A DNA stretch of 27,842 nt from the NCBI GenBank assembly GCA_964561545.1, contig CAZLQF010000033.1, positions 1-27,842 of the forward strand, written 5' to 3'. Position 1 is the stretch's first letter. Every line of letters starts with the position of its first letter. A program made the translations under genes and the position numbers. Under the pieces are notes generated by a model. The model did no database searches, was not told where the DNA came from, and saw nothing but the letters and a program-made list of their open reading frames with translations. Below, one piece after another: positions 16,567-25,580 of the stretch. This DNA is from CAZLQF01 sp964561545. Lineage in GTDB: Bacteria > Bacteroidota > Bacteroidia > CAILMK01 > CAYYUA01.

Positions 16567-17562
16567 TTATTCAGCTATGTACAACGCCTCTTTTGCTTTT
16601 TCAATAATACCATCCGCATTGGGTAAAAAAGCTTCTACCAACGTAGGAGCATACGGCATTGGTGTATCGGCACCGGTTACGCGTTTAATGGGTGCGTCCA
16701 AAAAGTCAAATGCATGTTTTTGGACTTGGTAAGTGATCTCAGAAGATATCGACCCTAAAGGCCACGATTCTTCAATGAACACCATGCGATTGGTTCTTTT
16801 TATGGACGCTGCTACCGTTTCATAATCTATGGGGCGTAAAGAGCGAAGATCAATCACCTCAGCAGAGACTTCTTCTTCATTCTCGAGCCTTTCTGCGGCT
16901 TCCATGGTAACATGTACCATTTTGCCATAGGAAACCAAGGTTACATCATTGCCTTCCCTTTTTATATCAGCTTCACCAAAGGGTATGGTGTACGCTTCAT
17001 CCGGTACATTGCCTTCATCGCCATACATGGTTTCAGATTCCATGAAGACTACCGGATCATCATCGCGGATGGCCGTTTTTAACATGCCTTTGGCATCATA
17101 AGGAGTTGAGGGCACCATTACTTTAAGCCCTGCTGCATTGGCATACCAATTATCAAAACTCTGGGAATGCTGTTGGGCCAATTGTCCAGCTGATCCTGTG
17201 GGACCTCTGAATACTATGGGGACATTGAATTGCCCTCCGGACATTGACAACATTTTGGCCGCAGAATTAATAACCTGGTCTATGGCTAAGAGGGCAAAAT
17301 TCCAGGTCATGAATTCAACGATGGGGCGTAATCCATTCATCCCTGCTCCAACCCCAAGGCCACCAAATCCCAATTCGGTAATGGGGGTGTCTAAAACTCG
17401 TTTTTCTCCGAATGTGTCTAACAATCCTTGGGTTACTTTATAAGCACCGTTGTATTCGCCCACTTCTTCGCCCATTAAAAATATAAGTTCATCCTGGGTC
17501 ATTTCTTCATAAATAGCCTCCCTAAGAGCTTGCCTGAATTGAATAATTCTATCTTCTGCCAT
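16567..17562 (-). CDS. pdhB: 2-oxoacid (pyruvate) dehydrogenase E1 component, beta subunit
   Basis: A 331-residue transketolase-like protein, the beta half of the thiamine-diphosphate E1 enzyme. Landmarks are FLMGEEVGEYNGAYKVTQGL, RVLDTPITELGFGGLGVGAG, the GGQFNVPIVFRGPTGSAGQL segment followed by QHSQSFDNWYA, VVFMESETMYG, VTLVSYGKM and the C-terminal IEESWPLGSISSEI with PYAPTLVEA. The glutamate in GEEVGEYNGAYKV is the one that activates thiamine diphosphate in this family. The wording fits pyruvate dehydrogenase best. The ATG at 17562 fits the family's start better than the GTG at 17592. The alpha subunit and E2 are not adjacent, so the complex is encoded at scattered loci. It lies upstream of menB on the same strand with a gap of 116 bases. 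Confidence 0.93.
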   Translation of the reverse strand: MAEDRIIQFRQALREAIYEEMTQDELIFLMGEEVGEYNGAYKVTQGLLDTFGEKRVLDTPITELGFGGLGVGAGMNGLRPIVEFMTWNFALLAIDQVINSAAKMLSMSGGQFNVPIVFRGPTGSAGQLAQQHSQSFDNWYANAAGLKVMVPSTPYDAKGMLKTAIRDDDPVVFMESETMYGDEGNVPDEAYTIPFGEADIKREGNDVTLVSYGKMVHVTMEAAERLENEEEVSAEVIDLRSLRPIDYETVAASIKRTNRMVFIEESWPLGSISSEITYQVQKHAFDFLDAPIKRVTGADTPMPYAPTLVEAFLPNADGIIEKAKEALYIAE

Positions 17563-17666
17563 ATTTACTGATCTGTGGTTTAGAAGCTCCACAAAGTTAG
17601 CATAAATTTAGTGTTTCCCATCAGTTGATTCCATACTTAAACGTTCAGACTTCAATGCTCTATCCT

Positions 17667-17674
17667 TACATTTG
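17667..17674 (+). promoter_or_regulatory. Possible -7 box for the LpxD-like gene
   Basis: TACATTTG matches the Bacteroidota -7 consensus TAnnTTTG and lies 31 bases ahead of the start codon. At the expected -33 position only a partial match (TTCA) is present. Confidence 0.4.
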
Positions 17675-17705
17675 CTTTAATCGGTAACCATTTAAATTCA
17701 GTATT

Positions 17706-18677
17706 ATGAAGTTAGCATCACCTTTAACGCTTAAAGCCATTGCCAACCAGTTAGGCCTCGATTATGTGGGTAATGAGGATCATCAGATAAGCGGATTGAA
17801 TGAAATTCATAAAGTAGAGGAAGGAGACCTGACTTTTGTGGACCATCCCAAATATTATGAGCGCGCTTTGCAATCAGCAGCTACTACCATATTGATCAAT
17901 CAACATGATGTTGAATGCCCTGAAGGCAAAGCAGTTTTAATTTCGGACGATCCCTTTTCAGATTACAACAAGTTGGTTAAAAAATTTAAAACACCCGAAT
18001 ATAAACCTGGTCCATATTACTTAGCAGGAACAAATGTTGAAATTGATCCAAGTGCTGTATTACACCAAGGGGTGGTCATTGGCAACAATGTTAAAATTGG
18101 GGCTCATACGGTTGTTTATCCCAATACCGTTATAAATTCAGACTCCTATATAGGCGATCATGTTATTATTCATCCTAATTGTACTTTAGGAGGTGATGCT
18201 TTTTACTTCAAATCAAGGGAAAATGGCTATGAAAAACTAATCTCCTGTGGATGGATATCTATTGAGGATGAGGTGGAAATTGGCGTCTCCTGCACGATAG
18301 ATAAAGGGGTTTCAGGGATCACAAGGATTGGTAAGGGAACCAAGCTTGACAATCATATTCACATTGGGCATGGCGCTGAACTCGGAGAGCGGTGCCTACT
18401 GGCTGCCCATACTGGAATAGGAGGTAAAACGATACTTGAGGATGATGTTGTGCTTTGGGGCCATGTAGGCATTAACAAGGACATTAGAATTGGCCAGGGA
18501 GCGGAAGTATATGCGTGTAGTTGCGTTAGTAAATCCATAGAAGGTCAAGAAAAGTATTTTGGAGCACCTGCTGTCCCTCATATGCAGGCTTTTAAGGAAA
18601 TGGCTGCTTTCCGGAAATTGCCTCAATGGATGAAGCAAGTGGACCAGCGTATTAAGCAATTATTAGGTGGGCAATGA
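17706..18677 (+). CDS. LpxD-like UDP-glucosamine N-acyltransferase paralogue
   Basis: A 323-residue left-handed beta-helix acyltransferase. The N-terminal domain (about 1-100) matches the uridine-binding domain of LpxD (ADQISG-like core, GDLTFVDHPKY). Hexapeptide repeats run from about 108 to 275. The segment VEIGVSCTIDKG (190-201), GTKLDNHIHIGHGAELGE (211-228) with His222 at the position of the E. coli catalytic His239, and YFGAPAVPH (284-292) are family landmarks. The second histidine of the E. coli active site seems to align with Asp259, by my visual alignment. LpxD adds a 3-hydroxyacyl chain to lipid A precursor. Bacteroidota often carry a separate copy like this outside the lpxA/lpxC/fabZ cluster, and none of those genes is here. 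Its acceptor is therefore not certain. Confidence 0.82.
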   Translation: MKLASPLTLKAIANQLGLDYVGNEDHQISGLNEIHKVEEGDLTFVDHPKYYERALQSAATTILINQHDVECPEGKAVLISDDPFSDYNKLVKKFKTPEYKPGPYYLAGTNVEIDPSAVLHQGVVIGNNVKIGAHTVVYPNTVINSDSYIGDHVIIHPNCTLGGDAFYFKSRENGYEKLISCGWISIEDEVEIGVSCTIDKGVSGITRIGKGTKLDNHIHIGHGAELGERCLLAAHTGIGGKTILEDDVVLWGHVGINKDIRIGQGAEVYACSCVSKSIEGQEKYFGAPAVPHMQAFKEMAAFRKLPQWMKQVDQRIKQLLGGQ

Positions 18678-18682
18678 CCCTT

Positions 18683-21600
18683 TTATTTGATCACGGTCAA
18701 GTTACCATGATAGGTTTTGGGAAATTCTGAAGGACCTTCTACCGTAATGATGTAGATGAATGTTCCTTCTTCTACTGGTTGTCCCTTGTACCTGCCGTCC
18801 CATCCTTCTTTAAGTTGGTTGCCGGAGTAAACCTGGGTTCCCCAGCGGTTGTAAATTTTTATTTGATAATCTTGTATGGCTTGTCCCCTCACTTTGAAGC
18901 GGTCATTAATACCATCACCATTTGGAGAAAATGAATTTGGAATAAATACTTTGCGTTCTTTTTCGATGCAATCTACATTGGATGTGCTGTAAATGCTTGG
19001 GTCGTTCGCTTTATAGGCTTTTACCCGGAAACATCTGTTCTTTATGGTCTTAAGCGGTTGGGCTCCCGAAGCTTTTAATTGTTGAGGAGGTATTTTTTCG
19101 TAACCAGGTAGTGGCTGAAATGAACTCGCAGGGGATTGCCTTGCTTGCAATTCATAGTGACTTACATCCCATCCTTGATATTGGGTCCATTCCAACATAG
19201 GTTGGTTGTTCTTTAAATTAGAATTTAAAAGTATGGTCTTCGCAATATTATCGTAGGAAACCTTGTCGCAATCAGGGTTAATTGGAATACGATATGTATA
19301 GGGTTGTTCGTCTACATCAACCTTATAATCCCGGAAGGCTTGTTCTGAAGGTTTGACGGGCTTTAGGGTGTCAAAATTGTTGCCTTCATTTTTCTCAAGG
19401 TGCAATTGTTCCTTTTGTTTATCGAGCACCCACTCTGTAAGGATATAGCGGTCATCCTTGACGGTGCTTCTGATAATAGTCCCAGTTTGAGAGGTTTTAC
19501 TTATTCCAACAGGTTTTAATTTGAAATCTTTGCATCCAATTTCTGAAGTCCTGGTTAATTTGACTACGTATTCATCATCACCATTATATTGGTGCGTGGG
19601 ATTTTTTAGGGTAGATTCACTCCCATCGCCAAAATCCCATTGAGTGGATTTGAAATTACCGTTTTGAATGGTTGATGAATCATGAAATTCAACGGAATCA
19701 TTAACACATCCGGAATTGGTTACTGAAAAGTCTACATTAATATCCTGGGGCTTGACGCTGATAGTATCTTGCAAGGTACATCCCAGATTTTGATATTGAG
19801 CCTGGATGGTAAAATCGGTTGCTTCAGAAGTTGCAGTTACAGGGTTAAGGGAATCGGTTAAATCCAACTTCTTTTTGGGCTTCCAGTTTACTTCCGTTTG
19901 CACCGGTTTTTCAATTTTTATATTATCAAGTGCCCAATGTGCCTGACAATGATCTTGGGAGCACGGTGGCACATTAACTTGCCGCCATCTGAATCTTGTT
20001 TCATCACTTTTTGCAAAATTAGGTATATCAATCTCTTTGGATTTGAAGACTAAATTGACATTTTCATCCAATGATTCAATTTGAGTCCAATCCTGGCCCC
20101 CATTTTTCGAATATTCGAGCAATACATGTTCCCCTGGGTCGGCATCGTCACAATTCGGATTATCGTTAAAAGGGTTCCCAAACTTGATAGAAAATTTAAT
20201 GGTGCCACCTGAACGTACATCTACATCATTGGTGGTGATAAACCGATCATTATCGCCGGTAAACCTTAGCGCTTTCCCACTTACAGATCCACATATACTT
20301 GAGGCATGGCCATTGCTAATGTCAAGCCAGTTACTGCTGTCAATTTGATTGTTAAAGTCATCTTCGATCACGAAATATTGGCTCAACTCCTCCACGGAAG
20401 AACCAAGCTTTAAATTAGAACCCTTACAAAATGCCGTATCATTGCTTGTCGCTAATTTAGGTTTTTCATAAATGTTAACATTTTTTGATGCTGAGGCATT
20501 GCATCCCTTTTTGGTTTCAATTGTTAATAAGACACTATAATTCCCTGGTGCTTCATAAATATGTTGCTCAGTGGAATCTCCTTGCTTTACACTTCCATCC
20601 CCAAAATGCCATTTCCATGCTTTAATCGGGCCGCTGTTATAGATTGTAGCATCCGCGTTAAATCCAGTTTTTATTTGATGGCAAATATTAGAAGTTGAAA
20701 AATTTACTTCGGGTGCTTTAGAAATTGGGAGTTGTTGGTAAGCCGTATCCCGGCATCCGCCTGCTGATGTAATGGCTTGTTGTACCCGGTAAGTTCCTGC
20801 ATTTTGATAAATATTAGTGGGATTGGGGCCTTTCGCAGAATCCCCATTGCCAAAGCGCCAATTCGTTTGCGCTATTTTTCCTACAGATGTATCAAAAAAT
20901 ATGCTTTTCTTGCCCTTGCAGCCAAGGTCCACTTGAAAGCCTGCCTTCGGTGCAGTATCTATCGATACATTTAAGTTAGTGGTGTCGTAACAATCATTGG
21001 TGTCAGCGACTACCAGTTGCACATTGTAGGTCCCCGTATCGCTATATTTATGGGATGGCAATGCTGCTTTAGAAGTGTCGCCATCCCCAAATTTCCATTC
21101 CCAATCATTGATTTTTGAATTTTTGCTTAATGAGGTATTGTTAAATTGAATGGTATCCTTCAGACACCCGTGATTTTTATCAGGCGAATCCTTAATACCA
21201 AAGTTTGCATTAGTAGCTGGCAGGACAGTAAAAGTATCGCTAAAAGTGCCATTACCATAGCAACTGTTGCCTGGTCCTTTTGCTTCAACCCAATATTTTC
21301 CCGGTTCTTTTACCCAGATTGAATCTTGATTGGAGCCATTACTCCATGTTACTGCGTAGGTAGTATCATCTACCGGAAAGTCAGGGGCTATTTCTATGGA
21401 ATCATTGCAAGGAACGTAAGCGGTATCCCTTAAGCTAATGACGTTAGCCCTTCTAACCTTAATGTTAAATCCTCTCGAGGTAAAGGCATTATAGGGACAA
21501 TGATCGTCTTTTACTTCAATGTTAAACGTATTACTTTGGAACCCTTCTCCGGGTGTTGGTACAGGTGGGGTCCACACAAATTTACCAAACGGATTGGGCG

Positions 21601-22666
21601 TTCCATTATCAGTAACATTAAAAGTGCCTCCTTCAATGCCATTGTTCCATTCCATGGTTAAATTGTCTGCTGTATCCGCATCATTGGCATGAATAAAAAA
21701 TTCTACCTGCTCACCAGGACAAATAGTGTCGGTATAATTCAAGCTATCGCCGGTATTTGAAGGCGTGGTATCTATGCCAGAGATGGCAGGAGGGCTGGAT
21801 GAGCAGTTGTTGTTCACAATGATCTGCATATCACGAAGGATATAACCTTGGAGCCTACCATCTGTACTGTAATCTTCCACTTTTACACCTACTACAGTGG
21901 TAACTTGTTGTATTGGGTGCATAAAGATGTCCCCATTGTTTTGGATGGTAATTGGCGGTGAGGACTGTAATGGTTGCTGCGCTGAATAGCCGGGTAAATA
22001 ATTAACAGGCCTGTAACGCTCAGCTTTTGGGGTATAAAAACCATAGGATAAGGAATCATTATCGGGATCAACCGCTCCGGGATTGTATAAGAAATCCTTG
22101 TTGTTGCAAACAAAACTGATCGGTTCATTTGAAAAAGATGGAAGGCTGTTGTCCGGGAAATCTTTGTTGTTGAACTTGGTTTCTACATACATACTTTCTA
22201 CACGATCCAATGTGTTTATGGCATGATTTCTGTTGCTTTTTTCCCAGGAAAATAGCCAATCCGCGCATTTTGGCAGCGTTATGGTGTCTTTGTAAGTAAA
22301 CTGCCTGATTCCTGGAAAATTTCCTCCGTTGCAAGATGAATTGTAAGAGAAACAAGTGGGGGAAATTTCCTGGCCGGTACCCTGGACTTTTTTACCTATT
22401 AGCGTGCCCGAAGTGTCACAATCATTAGATTGATAGTCAATCTCAACCGAGGAAAGAGGACTCGGGTTACCTTCACAATCATAGTAATAATTAAGGGTTA
22501 CTTCATAAGTCAATGAATCAATTAACTGGCATGTGATTTCTGCACCAGCTAAGTGTGTTCCCGAAGCTTTGTTGAGCCCTAAGCCCAGCAGCAAACAATA
22601 TAAGCTGAGCACTTTTATTAAAACACTTTTCCAGGAAAAGGTTTGGGTTTTAGCAATCAAATCCAT
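18683..22666 (-). CDS. Giant secreted T9SS cargo: PKD repeats, reelin-like module, type B sorting domain
   Basis: A 1327-residue extracellular protein. A signal peptide (about 15-36) precedes THLAGAEITC, a common start of mature Bacteroidota surface proteins. PKD repeats are seen at about 485-570 (WKFGDGD), 572-650 (WRFGNGDS), 655-735 (WHFGDGS) and 978-1055 (WDFGDGS). Between the third and fourth lies a module at about 764-918 resembling a reelin subrepeat. A fibronectin III-like stretch (about 1145-1230) is followed by the gliding-motility-type C-terminal domain (1238-1327: FIPNSFSPNGDGINDRF, YNRWGTQVY, GWDGRYKG, GTFIYIITV). That domain marks it for export through the outer membrane by the type IX system and probable surface attachment (type B). 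The protein has many cysteines. It likely acts in adhesion or matrix binding; no enzyme domain is seen. It ends 5 bases from the convergent acyltransferase gene, with no space for a terminator between them. Confidence 0.9.
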   Translation of the reverse strand: MDLIAKTQTFSWKSVLIKVLSLYCLLLGLGLNKASGTHLAGAEITCQLIDSLTYEVTLNYYYDCEGNPSPLSSVEIDYQSNDCDTSGTLIGKKVQGTGQEISPTCFSYNSSCNGGNFPGIRQFTYKDTITLPKCADWLFSWEKSNRNHAINTLDRVESMYVETKFNNKDFPDNSLPSFSNEPISFVCNNKDFLYNPGAVDPDNDSLSYGFYTPKAERYRPVNYLPGYSAQQPLQSSPPITIQNNGDIFMHPIQQVTTVVGVKVEDYSTDGRLQGYILRDMQIIVNNNCSSSPPAISGIDTTPSNTGDSLNYTDTICPGEQVEFFIHANDADTADNLTMEWNNGIEGGTFNVTDNGTPNPFGKFVWTPPVPTPGEGFQSNTFNIEVKDDHCPYNAFTSRGFNIKVRRANVISLRDTAYVPCNDSIEIAPDFPVDDTTYAVTWSNGSNQDSIWVKEPGKYWVEAKGPGNSCYGNGTFSDTFTVLPATNANFGIKDSPDKNHGCLKDTIQFNNTSLSKNSKINDWEWKFGDGDTSKAALPSHKYSDTGTYNVQLVVADTNDCYDTTNLNVSIDTAPKAGFQVDLGCKGKKSIFFDTSVGKIAQTNWRFGNGDSAKGPNPTNIYQNAGTYRVQQAITSAGGCRDTAYQQLPISKAPEVNFSTSNICHQIKTGFNADATIYNSGPIKAWKWHFGDGSVKQGDSTEQHIYEAPGNYSVLLTIETKKGCNASASKNVNIYEKPKLATSNDTAFCKGSNLKLGSSVEELSQYFVIEDDFNNQIDSSNWLDISNGHASSICGSVSGKALRFTGDNDRFITTNDVDVRSGGTIKFSIKFGNPFNDNPNCDDADPGEHVLLEYSKNGGQDWTQIESLDENVNLVFKSKEIDIPNFAKSDETRFRWRQVNVPPCSQDHCQAHWALDNIKIEKPVQTEVNWKPKKKLDLTDSLNPVTATSEATDFTIQAQYQNLGCTLQDTISVKPQDINVDFSVTNSGCVNDSVEFHDSSTIQNGNFKSTQWDFGDGSESTLKNPTHQYNGDDEYVVKLTRTSEIGCKDFKLKPVGISKTSQTGTIIRSTVKDDRYILTEWVLDKQKEQLHLEKNEGNNFDTLKPVKPSEQAFRDYKVDVDEQPYTYRIPINPDCDKVSYDNIAKTILLNSNLKNNQPMLEWTQYQGWDVSHYELQARQSPASSFQPLPGYEKIPPQQLKASGAQPLKTIKNRCFRVKAYKANDPSIYSTSNVDCIEKERKVFIPNSFSPNGDGINDRFKVRGQAIQDYQIKIYNRWGTQVYSGNQLKEGWDGRYKGQPVEEGTFIYIITVEGPSEFPKTYHGNLTVIK

Positions 22667-22838
22667 CTGATAAAAATACTACACAATCCACATTGACTAT
22701 AAAAGGTAAAAATTTTTTTAGTATTATAAAAGTGTAAAAAAAGAAACTTTAAATGGCAAGGTAAAGGCTGAATTTATACGCTATAAACATAGAGTTGGCT
22801 TTTTAGTTAAAATCAGAACAAGCTTGGTAATTCGTGGC

Positions 22839-23507
22839 TCAGGTTAAATGATCAAGTAAATCAAGCGGGTGTTTGACAATTAATTGGGCACCTCCTTGTT
22901 TCAATTCTTCTTCTGAGCGAAACCCCCAGCCTACTCCAACCGGCACCATACCAGCAGCAGATGCAGTTTCCATATCGGTACTTGTGTCACCTAAATAAAA
23001 AAACGCTTGAGCAGGGACCTTTAAAAGTTTCGTGATGGTTATGGCTGAAGTTGGATCAGGTTTTAGGGGGATTCCTTCTTGAGCTCCCATAACCGCATTA
23101 AACTGCTGAAGGTCAAAAAATCGATCCACGATTTTTCGAGTGCTTGCATGGGATTTATTGGAAAGGATGGTTTTTTTGATCCCAAGTTTAGAAAGCTCTG
23201 CTAAAAGCTCGGGAATCCCATCATAAGGTTTGCTTTTTTGATCCCATCTTTGTTGGTATTCTTCTCTTACTGCTTGGATGAATTTGTTAAAATAGGCCTC
23301 GGTTTGAATATGGTAGGGCAAAATGGCTTCCACCAAAGGTTCCAAACCAGCACCAATTTTTTGTTTGTAACTGGCAATGCTATGTTCTGGAAGGTTTTCC
23401 CTTCTTAAGACGATGTTGATGGAATCTGCGATGTCCTCAACCGTATCCAAGAGCGTCCCGTCAAGGTCTAACAGCACTGCTTTGGTATTCGAGTGGTTTT
23501 TATTCAT
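22839..23507 (-). CDS. HAD hydrolase, phosphoglycolate phosphatase-like
   Basis: A 222-residue HAD-superfamily phosphatase of the Gph type. Motif I is LLDLDGTLLDT with nucleophile Asp14 and Asp16; motif II is ILSNKSH; motif III is the Lys of LKPDPT; motif IV is YLGDTSTDMETA. A cap domain of alpha-helical C1 type fits between motifs I and II (about 25-95). The substrate could be 2-phosphoglycolate, but the family is broad. It lies 61 bases after the permease gene on the same strand and is probably the last gene of the unit that starts with the zinc-ribbon peptide. A link to the transporter is not evident. Confidence 0.87.
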   Translation of the reverse strand: MNKNHSNTKAVLLDLDGTLLDTVEDIADSINIVLRRENLPEHSIASYKQKIGAGLEPLVEAILPYHIQTEAYFNKFIQAVREEYQQRWDQKSKPYDGIPELLAELSKLGIKKTILSNKSHASTRKIVDRFFDLQQFNAVMGAQEGIPLKPDPTSAITITKLLKVPAQAFFYLGDTSTDMETASAAGMVPVGVGWGFRSEEELKQGGAQLIVKHPLDLLDHLT

Positions 23508-23568
23508 CAGTTCAATTTAAGGCCAGCTGAAATTTAGGCGGTCCATTGCTATTGTTCAAGTTAAATAT

Positions 23569-24348
23569 TTACAAATCGCGATATTTCAACAACAAATATG
23601 ACAAGAAGCCAAACAACAAGGTGTAGAGGATACCTACATAGAAATGAGCGCCTAAACTTACCTCCATGGTACTTTGAATGGCTTGCTGGCCTTGAGTAAC
23701 GCCATTTACATTCATGTTCATTGGAAACGGAATGATCAATGCCATATTTTCCATTGGTAAGAATTGCCGCAAAGGGGTAGGAATGAACCATGAAACGACA
23801 TTTTCAATGATCAGTACATAAAGTAAAAAGATCATCATGGCCATGCCACTTTTATGAAAGAGGAAGCTTACCAGCATTGCAAAACTCAAGTATCCCAGTG
23901 TTTGTACAAAGTAAGCCGGAACTAACAATAACTTTTGGGTAAATGGCCCCCCTTGCCCCATTGTAAAACCTGAAATCAAGCCCGTTAAAAATACAAAAAA
24001 CGTAACTATCAAGGATATCCCAGAAACGATGAATCCTTTTCCTAAAAGAAAGCTTCCTTTACTAAGCCCATCGATGATGTTTTGCTGCATGGTACCGAAC
24101 TTGGCCTCATTGGATACTATAATTACCACTAAAACACCCAGTAGCAAACTAAACCAACTTGCTATATAGGTTACATAATGCCAAACATAGGGAAACTGAA
24201 ATATCCTGGAAGCATTGGGAATTTGGTCAACAAGATTGTTAAGCCCTGAGAAAAGGGTCGGGATGCCTAACAGTACAATACCAAGCACGAACCAAAAGGA
24301 ACGATAGGGTTCCAGCTTATGCCATTCAGCTTTGATAATATGGATCAT
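23569..24348 (-). CDS. ABC-2 type transporter permease
   Basis: A 259-residue integral membrane protein with about six hydrophobic helices, including SFWFVLGIVLLGIPTLF, WFSLLLGVLVVIIVSN, VSGISLIVTFFVFLTGLI and HFYVGILYTLLFGFLSYLLL. The N-terminus MIHIIKAEWHKL and the GTMQQNIIDGLSKGSFLLGK loop between helices are typical of ABC-2 permeases of the bacitracin or lantibiotic-immunity type. It overlaps the ATPase gene by 4 bases (ATGA), so the two form one exporter. The substrate is unknown. Confidence 0.88.
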   Translation of the reverse strand: MIHIIKAEWHKLEPYRSFWFVLGIVLLGIPTLFSGLNNLVDQIPNASRIFQFPYVWHYVTYIASWFSLLLGVLVVIIVSNEAKFGTMQQNIIDGLSKGSFLLGKGFIVSGISLIVTFFVFLTGLISGFTMGQGGPFTQKLLLVPAYFVQTLGYLSFAMLVSFLFHKSGMAMMIFLLYVLIIENVVSWFIPTPLRQFLPMENMALIIPFPMNMNVNGVTQGQQAIQSTMEVSLGAHFYVGILYTLLFGFLSYLLLKYRDL

Positions 24349-25241
24349 GATTGCTGCTTTGTAATTTGAAGGAAATACTGTTCCAATTGGCTTTTAAGCG
24401 GTGCTAATTTAGACAGTACAAGCCCTTGATCATAGATGGCTTGGTTGAGGTCAGTTCCTTGATAGCCTTCTTTTAGATATACGTAAATGCTTTCGTCCAT
24501 TTCTTCATAACGGTCAATCATTTCAAGGGAGCGCAACACTGTCTTGAGCATTTCCCGATTGGCCGCATCTACTTCATACCTGGTGCTTTTACCAGTTAAA
24601 TCTTCTACAGGGCCTGAAGCTAACAAATCCCCCTTTTGTAAAACAGCTGTGTGGGTGCAAACTTTCTCTACTTCATCCAATAAATGGCTTGCCAAAATGA
24701 TGGTACGTTCGCTACTCTTCAAATCCTGGATTAAATCTCTTACTTCAGCAATTCCCTGAGGATCGAGGCCATTGGTGGGCTCATCCAATACCAATACCTC
24801 AGGGTCATTTAAGAGGGTAGCAGCAATGCCCAACCGCTGCTTCATCCCTGTAGAATACGTCTGATAAGCTGAATTCTTGCGGCCTTCAAGGCCCACTAAA
24901 TTTAGAACCGTCTTAATTTTTTGGTATGAGATATTCTTAATGTCACATACAACACGGAGGTTTTGCCATCCGGTGAGGTAAGGATAAAAACGCGGATAGC
25001 CCAACAACGCCCCTATTCGTCTCCGTGCTTGATCCGGTTCCAATCCATCAAACCAATGATAAGTACCGGTATTTTGACGGATAACGCCTAATATGATGCT
25101 GAGCGTAGTGGTTTTTCCGCTGCCATTAGGACCCAGCAAGCCATAAACAGTTCCCCTTTCAATTTGGAGCGTTAATTCATTCAATGCTTGAATACGACCA
25201 TAATGCTTGGTTAAGCCTTCGGTCTCTAATACTTGATTCAA
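24345..25241 (-). CDS. ABC transporter ATP-binding protein (BcrA-like)
   Basis: A 298-residue nucleotide-binding subunit. Walker A is GPNGSGKTT (37-45), the signature is YSTGMKQR (129-136) in place of LSGGQ, Walker B is VLVLDEP (149-155), and the switch histidine is His186 in ASHLLDEVE. The YS(T/K)GM signature and the lack of a glutamine at the usual Q-loop place are shared with BcrA-type exporter ATPases, which serve antibiotic self-protection or ABC-2 export. Residues about 215-298 form a C-terminal extension. The start is TTG at 25241, chosen because it overlaps the stop of the upstream zinc-ribbon gene in the arrangement TTGA and no ATG lies near the N-terminus. It overlaps the permease gene by 4 bases. 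Confidence 0.9.
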   Translation of the reverse strand: MNQVLETEGLTKHYGRIQALNELTLQIERGTVYGLLGPNGSGKTTTLSIILGVIRQNTGTYHWFDGLEPDQARRRIGALLGYPRFYPYLTGWQNLRVVCDIKNISYQKIKTVLNLVGLEGRKNSAYQTYSTGMKQRLGIAATLLNDPEVLVLDEPTNGLDPQGIAEVRDLIQDLKSSERTIILASHLLDEVEKVCTHTAVLQKGDLLASGPVEDLTGKSTRYEVDAANREMLKTVLRSLEMIDRYEEMDESIYVYLKEGYQGTDLNQAIYDQGLVLSKLAPLKSQLEQYFLQITKQQS

Positions 25242-25411
25242 TTGCCCGGTTTTTCTTGTTGGTTCGAGGAGTCCTCTTGGTCAGAAGCATCATTTCCCTC
25301 GCAACATGGCATTACATTCTGCCCGCAATTTTGGCATTGGTAATGACCATGAACAAAAATCGGCTCGTTAATACTGCCGCAAAAAGGGCAAGGTTCCTGA
25401 AAAAAGATCAT
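25238..25411 (-). CDS. Small zinc-ribbon peptide heading the ABC operon
   Basis: A 57-residue peptide starting MIFFQEPCPFCGS, followed by HYQCQNCGQNVMPCC and a polar tail rich in Asp, Ser and Gln. The two CxxCG knuckles (Cys8/Cys11 and Cys26/Cys29), 14 residues apart, are a classic zinc ribbon, with an extra CC pair at 36-37. Its stop codon (25238-25240) overlaps the TTG start of the ATPase gene (25239-25241), which supports it being a real translated gene. No Shine-Dalgarno is seen, as is usual in this phylum. Function is unknown. It may bind zinc or nucleic acid, or regulate the unit. Identity as zinc ribbon is from the cysteine pattern only. Confidence 0.75.
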   Translation of the reverse strand: MIFFQEPCPFCGSINEPIFVHGHYQCQNCGQNVMPCCEGNDASDQEDSSNQQEKPGN

Positions 25412-25580
25412 GGCTATTTATTAAATTAAAATTGTTAACCAATTGCAAATTACCGTTTTTTAAATAAATATTCAGTAGATCATTATCAAGGATTTATCGA
25501 TTCTTTGGGCTTACTCGTTTACTTATTTATTATCTTCTTTAAAAAATAATTAGCGTTGCACTAAAAATATAAGCAATAAA

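Noticed and set aside
17563..17592. N-terminal extension of the E1 beta subunit from a GTG
   Set aside because: The added residues are not part of the family and there is no ribosome site ahead of the GTG.
25504..25538. TTTG and TATCTTCT as a promoter pair for the asparaginase gene
   Set aside because: Spacing is 23 instead of about 19 and the -7 box lacks the final TTTG, so I do not call it.
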